From Paraglomus occultum (lineage: Eukaryota > Glomeromycota > Glomeromycetes > Paraglomerales > Paraglomeraceae): a DNA stretch of 12,744 nt. Both the position numbers and the translations under genes were made by a program. The notes beneath the pieces are model-generated. The model did no database searches. It worked only from the letters and a program-made list of their open reading frames with translations, and had not been told where the DNA came from. The first letter of the stretch is position 1; each line of letters begins with the position of its first letter. Location of the stretch: the NCBI GenBank assembly GCA_910592205.1, contig CAJVPJ010001059.1:1-12744 (forward strand), given 5' to 3'. Of the stretch, positions 6,037 to 12,744 are shown in pieces.

Positions 6037-8322
6037 TTATACTCTGTAAGAACTACTATCAACAAGAATTCTAAACCATTCCACATCAAAGTTTTCAAGT
6101 TTGTTTACATATTCATTAATAACGCGAAATGTCTTTGCTTGATTGTATGTTTCCCTAATATGTCTAATCTCTTGTCTAGCCCCCCCTTTATTTCCCAACC
6201 CTAAATGTGCCAATAAACTTAAATACCAAGCATCATCATAAATCTTGTTTACTTCAATTGATGTCTCAATATCAAACAGGGCTTTTCCAAAATTTTTCAT
6301 TTTTATCTTTATCATCGCCCTATTACACAGTGCTTGATAACTTGTGGGTTCAGCTTGTAATACTTGTGTACAAATGTTCAAAGCCTTTTCCAACTTATTA
6401 TCTTCATATGCAGCTTTAGCTTTTTGAAGCAATTTATCAATATTTGGTGCTGTTAGTGATTTCCAAATTGAACTCCAGGCAGAATCAGAAATATACTTCC
6501 TCATTCCGTTTTTCCATTTTTGTTTTTTCAGATCATCACCCTCATCAAGTATTTTTGCATCTGCATTATTTCCAGCATTATAATTAGCATTATTAGTGTC
6601 TTGACCATCAATGTCTGTAATATGCATATAATAATAATGTTGGACATTATTGAATATGATCTGTTGTGGCAAATAATACACTTTGTCCTTTTTAATTTCA
6701 CTTCTGCAGTAAGGACACTCAAGATGATTTAATGACAAAAGAGCTTTTGAACTAATAATATGTTGACAACTGAGTTGATAAAAGTCACCAACTGGTTCAC
6801 AAATAATAGCACATGTTAGATCTTCTGCAATATAATCAATTGGATTTTTCTCAACATCTTTTCCTTTTCCTTTCTTTTTGTCTTGTTGTTCCTCATTTTG
6901 AACACTTGTCATTATCTGGCCTGGTGAGTACTTTGAAGTCATTTTTGATTGAATATCTATTTTATCTCTCAGATAATAGTACATGCCAACCAATCTTGGT
7001 ATATATTTCTCATCACAACCAGCAATATCATCAGATGTTGTAACAAACAATTCATTATCTTTGGCTTCAAGACTCAATAACACTTCAATGGATTTGAATT
7101 GAATAAATTCTGTAGTTGCATTATTTAATGAGTCTAAGGCAATGTAATAACAAATTGCCTGTGTAGTTGTAGAAAACGTTTTATGGATAAGTTGCTGGAT
7201 AGTGTCCAAGATGCCAAACCAGAGTTCATCACTGACATCCTGATTCTCTGCTGCATCTTCAGCATAACATAAACTGATGTGATACCAGAGATATTCAAGA
7301 AGCACTCTTTCTTTGAAACTTGCTGAAATAGCAGACTCTTGTTCACACCACTTATCAAGACAATCTTGTAAAATAATAAGCCTTCTCCAGGTTGTATACC
7401 AAGGCTTGCCTGATGGTTCAATATAAAAGGCTTCTATGAAATATTTCCAGGATCTCTCTATTACTATATCAAAATCACCAAGAGGGACTTCAACTTTTGC
7501 AATTAATTGAATGCCAATTTTAGCTAACCCAGGAACAGCAACAAGTAAACCTTTTAATGCAGCAATGGCTCGATCAATCCTTGTCTTATATGGGGTCCTA
7601 TCACTAGAAACAGCATTTAATGTATTCTTAATAAGTTTGAGAAGATATCTAATATTGTAATTGCATTTAAAGTCTCCAATGCTTTTGTCCGATTTATTAA
7701 ATTCCGCATAATCAGGTTTCCAAATTTCCCCTCTATGCTGCATAATTTTTGAGTGCGCCTTCTTGTAGATAGAAGTGACTTGTCTTATGCCATCGAGAAA
7801 CTGACATGTAAATTGGCACTCATTTTGAAACATTAGCTCAAGTATAATCACAATAATTCGTAACTGCCATTCCGACTTAATAGTTGTTTCTCCTGAGAAC
7901 ACTTCATCAAACTCTTGAGAACGTAAACTCTTCACAATTGCAATCAACACTTCCACTGACACGGACTCTCCGTTATGTTGAAGAATGTATTTCAACGCAT
8001 AAATATTTCGAGAGTATTTCAAGCCTGTTAACAATTCCTCTATTTGCTCATCTGCTGACATAAGGCCTTGTTCCATTAACTGAATTATAATCTTAGGGAA
8101 ACCGCCTTGGTTTACGGTGTTGCTCGGCGTTGAAGTAGACGTCATCGAGAGAGTACTTGCTGTAGCGTCTTTGTTGAGTTTGAACTTATCGGGGTAATTA
8201 TAATGGAGCTCCTCGTATGACATATCTTCTGACGATTTGCTATTGGCTTTTGCATGTGTGACAAAATCTATACGGTGCGAGTAGATCTCAGTATTAATGT
8301 GTATATACTGTATATGGTGCAT
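6037..8322 (-). CDS. Helical-repeat / degenerate RING-like / TPR protein, copy 1 (long exon up to a frameshift)
   Basis: The frame encodes 761 residues from ATG 8322; the open frame reaches 8343, but only via TTG, so ATG 8322 or an upstream exon spliced in here must supply the start. Residues about 85-470 are almost entirely helical (alpha-solenoid-like). A basic run KKKGKGK (482-488) follows. A degenerate RING or U-box-like module lies at 503-553, with Cys504, Cys508, Cys519, His521, Cys536 and Cys539; other zinc ligands of a classical RING are missing. An Asn-rich linker (about 564-600) leads to about three TPR-like helical pairs (627-725). The expected role is a ubiquitin-ligase-like or scaffold protein, by inference only. 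A 5-bp deletion relative to copy 2 near 6045 shifts the frame and ends the protein at VDSSSYRV. The domain mix resembles an expanded glomeromycete family as I remember it. Confidence 0.75.
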   Translation of the reverse strand: MHHIQYIHINTEIYSHRIDFVTHAKANSKSSEDMSYEELHYNYPDKFKLNKDATASTLSMTSTSTPSNTVNQGGFPKIIIQLMEQGLMSADEQIEELLTGLKYSRNIYALKYILQHNGESVSVEVLIAIVKSLRSQEFDEVFSGETTIKSEWQLRIIVIILELMFQNECQFTCQFLDGIRQVTSIYKKAHSKIMQHRGEIWKPDYAEFNKSDKSIGDFKCNYNIRYLLKLIKNTLNAVSSDRTPYKTRIDRAIAALKGLLVAVPGLAKIGIQLIAKVEVPLGDFDIVIERSWKYFIEAFYIEPSGKPWYTTWRRLIILQDCLDKWCEQESAISASFKERVLLEYLWYHISLCYAEDAAENQDVSDELWFGILDTIQQLIHKTFSTTTQAICYYIALDSLNNATTEFIQFKSIEVLLSLEAKDNELFVTTSDDIAGCDEKYIPRLVGMYYYLRDKIDIQSKMTSKYSPGQIMTSVQNEEQQDKKKGKGKDVEKNPIDYIAEDLTCAIICEPVGDFYQLSCQHIISSKALLSLNHLECPYCRSEIKKDKVYYLPQQIIFNNVQHYYYMHITDIDGQDTNNANYNAGNNADAKILDEGDDLKKQKWKNGMRKYISDSAWSSIWKSLTAPNIDKLLQKAKAAYEDNKLEKALNICTQVLQAEPTSYQALCNRAMIKIKMKNFGKALFDIETSIEVNKIYDDAWYLSLLAHLGLGNKGGARQEIRHIRETYNQAKTFRVINEYVNKLENFDVEWFRILVDSSSYRV

Positions 8323-8343
8323 TTCATCTAATAAATTATTCAA

Positions 8344-8718
8344 CTTTCAAAACCCTAAGGCTTTTCTATTAGAGAATATGGAGAAAAACTAATCCGTAAG
8401 AATGATAGAACAGATGATGCAGAACAAAAGTTTTGAGTTTTAGGGATTTGAAAAGTAACAGTTTTCTTATGTTTTCTTAATATTAACATTAAGAAAAATA
8501 GAAATTTTCGGACACACCGGTTGTGTAACTTTCGCGTGTAACAATCCGTTATCCAATAAATGCATGTAGTTTCTTTATTTCACCTCTCACTATCTAGGTT
8601 ACAGTAGGTAGCTGATGTTAAAACTAGCTGTAGCACGTATGTGTAGCTTGGAAATAAAGTCTTACACTATCAATAAATGCATGTAGTTTTCATGAGCATT
8701 CTCTATTATTTCACTATG
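8344..8718. other. Upstream region of RING/TPR copy 1
   Basis: No coding sequence is recognised. It should contain the promoter of the minus-strand gene, and possibly a 5' exon, because the long exon has no ATG at its 5' limit and the frame is blocked by TGA shortly upstream. It contains a 19-bp direct repeat (8554-8572 and 8671-8689). Confidence 0.45.
8554..8689. repeat. Pair of 19-bp direct repeats, 117 bp apart
   Basis: CAATAAATGCATGTAGTTT occurs at 8554-8572 and 8671-8689, both followed by a T-rich stretch containing TATTTCAC. The second copy ends about 30 bp before the transposase remnant. They could mark a small insertion or a local tandem duplication. Confidence 0.75.
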
Positions 8719-9109
8719 CCTCGACCACCTAAAAGAAAAGCCGCACACCAAAAAGTGAACCGGATTTTCTGGCTCAAAGATCAGGTTTGGTTAAAACGAT
8801 CGAAAATTCCGTATTTTTTTGCCAAAATTTCACTGTGAATTGAACTTTATTGAACGTTATTGGGTCGCGGCCAAACGATATGCAAGAAATAACTGTAATT
8901 ATACATGGAGCGGATTACAAAAAACAGCCCCTCGTGCTCTTGATTCCGTTGATTTAATAACAATTCGTAGATTTGCGCGAAAAACGTGGCAATATATGGA
9001 TTTGTACAGACATGGAATTACAGGTAAGTTAGCAGAATATGCTGCTAAAAAATATAAATCGCACAGAAGAATCCCCGAAGATGCATGGGATGAATTACGA
9101 ACAAATTAA
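8719..9109 (+). pseudogene. Remnant of a Tc1/mariner-IS630-like DDE transposase
   Basis: The frame from 8819 carries the C-terminal end of a DDE transposase: [15 protein letters not shown], in which Glu of NFIE is the expected third catalytic acid, then [14 protein letters not shown] and [15 protein letters not shown], ending at a TAA. An ATG at 8719 opens a basic start (MPRPPKRKA) and a [14 protein letters not shown] segment in another frame. The two frames meet at a run of seven T (8814-8820); one T fewer would join them. The parts with the first two catalytic acids are missing, so the element is internally deleted and inactive. I could not identify terminal inverted repeats. No relation to the neighbouring genes is implied beyond insertion between them. 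Confidence 0.75.
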
Positions 9110-9433
9110 TATTAATTCGATCAACTTTCTAAACCAGAAATTTAACGAAACGTAAGTGCACGGTATATAATATAAATAAGCATACGCTGTTCAATTAATA
9201 TTAAAGTCGAATTTTTCAAAATAAAATTTGATCGATGAAAACCACAAATCCTTATTGTGATTTCAGAGTATTTTATTGGGCGAATGTCATGTGATTGTTA
9301 ATGATCTGCAGAACGAAATTTCTTTAGATGAAATGCACCATATAAATAAAACAATTGAGTTCATACTACTGCAAAAATAAGCATTCATATTCCCAGCGTT
9401 AAGCTAACCTATCATAAGAGGCAAATTGTTTCA
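9110..9433. other. Spacer after the transposase remnant
   Basis: Mostly AT-rich without a recognisable gene. It contains the 21-bp copy of the RING/TPR 5' exon sequence (9324-9344), within a short open stretch (about 9270-9380) that reads ...SLDEMHHINKTIEF before a TAA. Confidence 0.4.
9324..9344 (+). repeat. 21-bp copy of the 5' end of the RING/TPR gene, in inverse orientation
   Basis: The + strand here is identical over 21 bases to the minus-strand sequence 8331-8311, which encodes the LDEMHHI region at the start of copy 1. Similarity continues weakly for about 30 bases (MHHIN...IEF against MHHIQ...TEIY). Both sites have TTAG just before ATGAAATGC, which could be a splice acceptor. It is probably a broken fragment of another family member. 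Confidence 0.55.
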
Positions 9434-9551
9434 GTGAAAATTGTCCGTTCGTTTAGATATTGTCAACCACAAACTTCTTTCGAGACATGCCACAAACTTT
9501 TACGTCACGATAACGTTACTATAGACCCGTTTCGTGCTTCATCAAGATTGA

Positions 9552-9743
9552 CCTGTCAACTTTTTCAACCCAATACTGGCAGAACCTTTGGGGAATGTTA
9601 TTTCAGTACAAGACAAACACAAGGAGACTGTCGACTTATTCTCATATCATTACACGCAACATTCGCTCGCAACAAAGTTAATGGCAACTCCTTTTCATGG
9701 CCAAACATCTTTCTACATTCGAATTACAGACAAAATTTTCTAG
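9552..9743 (+). pseudogene. Orphan reading-frame fragment of unknown origin
   Basis: Between stops at 9549 and 9741 there is a 63-codon frame with natural protein composition, including EPLGNVISVQDKHKETVDLF and SYHYTQHSL. It has no ATG near its start. A longer overlapping frame (9434-9778) starts with an ATG, but it is Cys/Arg/Phe-rich and looks less natural. I do not recognise the family; given the position beside transposon debris it may be a decayed element or a gene fragment. Confidence 0.3.
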
Positions 9744-9778
9744 ACCACGGCGTGCATTTAGAGGGAGTATGCCTTTAG

Positions 9779-10035
9779 GGGAGATAGTAATTTGTGTAAC
9801 ACCATAAGATTATATTAAGATGGATGTTTATTTATTCAATTAAATATTGGTTTATGGTTATTTGTCTTATTTGACTACTTTTTATCCATTAACAAATTTT
9901 TCAAAACTATTTAACTGTCTTATCTACTCACTTGTGTTCTCTTATTGTAACAAACGCATCATACATTCCAAAGCTTTTAAATGCATTACTTATACTGGCA
10001 CTTACAATAGGAATCTTAGTACTGTCATCCATTTC
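9779..10035. other. AT-rich spacer before the second duplicated block
   Basis: No gene or motif recognised. Two overlapping open frames (9847-10077 and 9932-10114) are Ser/Ile/Phe-rich, as expected for chance frames in AT-rich DNA. Similarity to the 3' flank of copy 1 begins at about 10036-10050. Confidence 0.45.
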
Positions 10036-10438
10036 TTCATCATTTACTCAAAAGACAATCATGATAAAACAGTCTGAAGCGAAAAGGTTGCGTTTTTATT
10101 TCTTTATCGATTAATTTTTAAACAATAAAATAACTAATAGACCTAAAATATGGTCCGGATTTGTGCAAAGTCTTAACTAGTTAATCGCTGATTTTTCACC
10201 AACCATTTGGGTTGTCCCTTCGACATGTTTGTTCAGGTCTGTACTAATACGTGAAAATAACATGACGACTCCACGATATCCGTCACCGAGCCTAATATTT
10301 AATTCTTAGCGAACCTTGCGGTCACGTAAAATCAAATGCCTACAGATATTGTTGACATACTTGGCGTGGGAACAATTTCATAGTTAATAATGTCACATGT
10401 ACCGAGTTACGACAAAATACACTCGTTTGTCAATAATA

Positions 10439-11310
10439 TCAATATATAACGTATATTCTATCGGGATAATAATATTGCTTATAATCAATCATTATTACAC
10501 CAGTTGGAAAAGTTTCAATTTCCGAGTTGCCTTCCATAGTAATAATAGTTAACTTTTCTTCCGAATATAAACAAACCCAATAAAGATCGACTCTTAACTA
10601 AATAAACTAAAGTTAGAAATAATTGAATACATGTCAACAAAATAAATAAACCATACTCACGTTGGATGTCACAATGTCTATAATGATGTCATCTTCAGAC
10701 GAAACGTTAACCGCGCATGGTAAAATGTATTCAGTCTTATAGTTGGTAACTTTATATTTAATGTCCGTCTTATGTTGTATTTCTTCAGTTGATGTTTTTA
10801 TCTACATAAAAAGTTTCTATTAACAAATACAATAATGACTGTATCAACAACACTCATCAAATACTTACTACAATTGTAACAGTCGTTGACTCATCCCATT
10901 TATTCCCCAACAATATGCCGAGTTTGTATTTATTTGGAGGTACTTTGAATATTGGTATTGTTACCTAATATATAATTATTTATTAGTTAATATTCACAAC
11001 GTATACAAACGTTGCTAAATAATAATGATTATACACTTACTTTATTATTTGCATGAAGGGACAAAAATCCATGATGATAGTTACTATTGAATGACGTATG
11101 TTAGTAGTGATACAGTATAACGAAATATTTATTGTAAATTACTTACTTTATGCATTCACTGATATCCTCAACATGACTTTCATATGCGAAATGTGCTTTC
11201 AAATGACCTAACAATAATAGTAATTAGTATGCATAATAATAATAATAATATATTAATATGATTATGTAATCATTACCAACCCCTTACTTTTGTGCATGTA
11301 ATAAACTTTT
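10439..11310 (-). pseudogene. C-terminal module of RING/TPR copy 2: five small exons, cut off by a homopolymer frameshift
   Basis: After the premature stop the frame would continue EKVYYMHK to a donor at 11287. Exons follow at 11147-11207, 11041-11083, 10869-10964, 10661-10801 and 10439-10597. The first two have exactly the copy 1 lengths (61 and 43 bp) and the other three differ by multiples of three; all phases fit. They encode HLKAHFAYESHV, NYHHGFLSLHANNK, VTIPIFKVPPNKYKLGI, TEYILPCAVNV and LRVDLYWVCLYSEE, ending at a TGA (10439-10441). Preservation of frame and splice sites in both copies indicates that the module was under selection until recently. Function unknown. Confidence 0.7.
11233..11250. 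repeat. (ATA)n microsatellite in an intron of copy 2
   Basis: About six ATA units lie in the intron 11208-11287; the same intron of copy 1 has only two to three. This expansion explains most of the 15-bp length difference between the two introns. Confidence 0.7.
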
Positions 11311-12744
11311 TCAAAAAAACGCGTTTATATACGTATTATTAATATAGTAAGTATTGTTATGTGCATTATGCCAACTCGCAGCAGTGTTGTACCATTTGGT
11401 GTAATCATCTGTTCCATACTGATGGTTACACAGTAATCGCCATTGATTGATATCATTTAATGTATACATTGCTTTACGAAGACAACTATCCACAAGAACC
11501 TTGAACCATTCCACATCAAAGTACTCAAGCTGGTTTACATATTCAGTAATTACATCAAATGCCTTTTCTTGTCTGTATTTACGCCTAATATGTCTAATAT
11601 CTTGTCTAGCCCCCCCTTTATTTCCCAATCCTAAATGTGCCAATAAACTTAAATACCAAGCATCATAATAAACTTTGTTTACTTCAATTGCTGTCTCAAT
11701 ATCAAACAGGGCTTTTCCAAAATTTTTCATTTCTATCTTTATCATTGCCCTATTACATAGTGATTGGTAACTTGTGGGTTCAACATGTAATATTTGTGTA
11801 TAAATGTTCAAAGCCTTTTCCAGCTTATTATTTTCATATGCAGCTTTAGCCTTTGGAAGTAACTTATTAATATTTGGTGCTGTTAATGATTTCCAAATTG
11901 AAATCAATGTAGACTCAGAATTATATTTTCTCGTTCTGCTCTTTCTTTTTTGCGTTTTAAGATCTTCATGTTCATTAAATATTTTTGCATCCACATTGTT
12001 TCCACCATTATTAGCATTATAATTATAGACGTCTTGACACTCAGTGTCTGCAATATAGTGTTGGACATTATTGAATATGATCTGTTGTGGCAAATAATAC
12101 ACTCTGTCCTTTTTAATTTCACTTCTGCAGTAAGGACACTCAAGATGATTTAATGACAAAAGAGCTTTTGAACTAATAATATGTTGACAACTGAGTTGAT
12201 AAAAGTCACCAACTGGTTCACAAATAATAGCACATGTTAGATCTTCTGCAATATAATCAATTGGATTTTTCTCAACATCTTTTCCTTTTCCTTTCTTTTT
12301 GTCTTGTTGTTCCTCATTTTGAACACTTGTCATTATCTGGCCTGGTGAGTACTTTGAAGTCATTTTTGATTGAATATCTATTTTATCTCTCAGATAATAG
12401 TACATGCCAACCAATCTTGGTATATATTTCTCATCACAACCAGCAATATCATCAGATGTTGTAACAAACAATTCATTATCTTTGGCTTCAAGACTCAATA
12501 ACACTTCAATGGATTTAAATTGAATAAACTCTGTAGTTGCATTATTTAATGAGTTTAAGGCAATGTAATAACAAATTGCCTGTGTAGTTGTAGAAAATGT
12601 TTTATGAATAAGTTGCTGGATAGTGTCCAAGATGCCAAACCAGAATTCATCACTCACATCCTGATTCTCTGCTGCATCTTCAGCATAACATAAACTGATA
12701 TGATACCAGAGATACTCAAGAAGCACTCTTTCTTTGAAACTTGT
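11311..12744 (-). CDS. Helical-repeat / degenerate RING-like / TPR protein, copy 2 (partial, 5' end outside window)
   Basis: The frame is open at the window edge and runs 477 residues to a TGA at 11311-11313. It covers the last helical segment (LEYLWYHISLCYAEDAAE), the KKKGKGK run, the degenerate RING-like module (LTCAIICEP ... CPYCRSEI), an Asn-rich linker, the TPR pairs (YENNKLEKALNIYTQIL onward) and the post-TPR segment absent from the frame of copy 1 (VDSCLRKAMYTLNDINQW). It stops at INAFF because a run of A (11313-11319 on the + strand) has seven bases where copy 1 has six (5886-5891). One extra base, biological or a sequencing artefact, detaches the five downstream exons. Differences from copy 1 in the RING-like part are very few (for example KKDRVYY for KKDKVYY). 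Confidence 0.75.
   Translation of the reverse strand, partial: TSFKERVLLEYLWYHISLCYAEDAAENQDVSDEFWFGILDTIQQLIHKTFSTTTQAICYYIALNSLNNATTEFIQFKSIEVLLSLEAKDNELFVTTSDDIAGCDEKYIPRLVGMYYYLRDKIDIQSKMTSKYSPGQIMTSVQNEEQQDKKKGKGKDVEKNPIDYIAEDLTCAIICEPVGDFYQLSCQHIISSKALLSLNHLECPYCRSEIKKDRVYYLPQQIIFNNVQHYIADTECQDVYNYNANNGGNNVDAKIFNEHEDLKTQKRKSRTRKYNSESTLISIWKSLTAPNINKLLPKAKAAYENNKLEKALNIYTQILHVEPTSYQSLCNRAMIKIEMKNFGKALFDIETAIEVNKVYYDAWYLSLLAHLGLGNKGGARQDIRHIRRKYRQEKAFDVITEYVNQLEYFDVEWFKVLVDSCLRKAMYTLNDINQWRLLCNHQYGTDDYTKWYNTAASWHNAHNNTYYINNTYINAFF

Larger units (their letters stand above)
10036..12744. repeat. Second unit of a direct segmental duplication (matches about 4630-7323)
   Basis: The block repeats the RING/TPR gene with its 3' flank in the same orientation, offset by about 5.41-5.42 kb, and runs off the window. 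Similarity is moderate with many indels in the flank and introns, moderate in the TPR part, poor in the Asn-rich linker, and near identity from 12061 to about 12516. It ends within the helical region only because the window ends. Confidence 0.85.

Noticed and set aside
6022-7043. Several plus-strand frames (6022-6204, 6207-6419, 6520-6732, 6813-7043)
   Set aside because: They are antisense to the long RING/TPR frame and repeat in the second copy only because the DNA is duplicated.
9434-9778. 114-codon frame with an ATG
   Set aside because: The composition is unusual and the overlapping frame 9552-9743 looks more natural; neither can be assigned.
9847-10114. Two small hydrophobic frames in the spacer
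   Set aside because: Phe/Ile/Ser-rich products are expected by chance in AT-rich DNA; no conservation is visible.

Overview
The window looks like AT-rich, intron-bearing eukaryotic DNA, most probably from an arbuscular mycorrhizal fungus (Glomeromycotina, Rhizophagus-like). This is inferred from three things. There are short GT-AG introns of 63-118 bp, some with CTAAC-like branch sites. There is a tyrosine-kinase-like (TKL) kinase with the short N-terminal preamble common in that group. There is a duplicated helical-repeat/RING-like/TPR protein of a type I associate with those fungi. No database search was possible.

Layout: (1) 372-3211 (+) is one six-exon gene for an approximately 800-residue protein with two kinase domains. 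Between them lies a degenerate extra kinase N-lobe, and all three N-lobes carry a phase-0 intron at the equivalent helix-C position. (2) 3212-3813 is non-coding, with a small 9-bp tandem repeat. (3) 3814-4461 (+) is a decayed, internally deleted and still intron-containing fragment of the RING/TPR gene. (4) 5020-8322 (-) is copy 1 of the RING/TPR gene: one long exon plus five small C-terminal exons whose splice phases all fit. A 5-bp deletion near 6045 breaks the frame before the C-terminal exons. (5) 8344-10035 separates the copies and holds a DDE transposase remnant, a small direct repeat, a 21-bp copy of the 5' end of the RING/TPR gene, and an orphan reading-frame fragment. (6) About 10036-12744 (-) is a second copy of the RING/TPR gene and its 3' flank, cut by the window end. 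It is broken by a different lesion, one extra base in a homopolymer at about 11312.

The RING/TPR copies are a direct tandem duplication with a period of about 5.4 kb. About 455 bp covering the RING-like region are almost identical between copies, while the adjacent linker is strongly diverged, which suggests recent gene conversion. The third fragment lies tail-to-tail with copy 1, so the C-terminal exons form an inverted repeat. I see no RNA genes, CRISPR array or operon structure. The best candidates for something new are the kinase with a vestigial third N-lobe and the uncharacterised, probably beta-rich C-terminal module of the RING/TPR family, which is detached by independent frameshifts in both copies.
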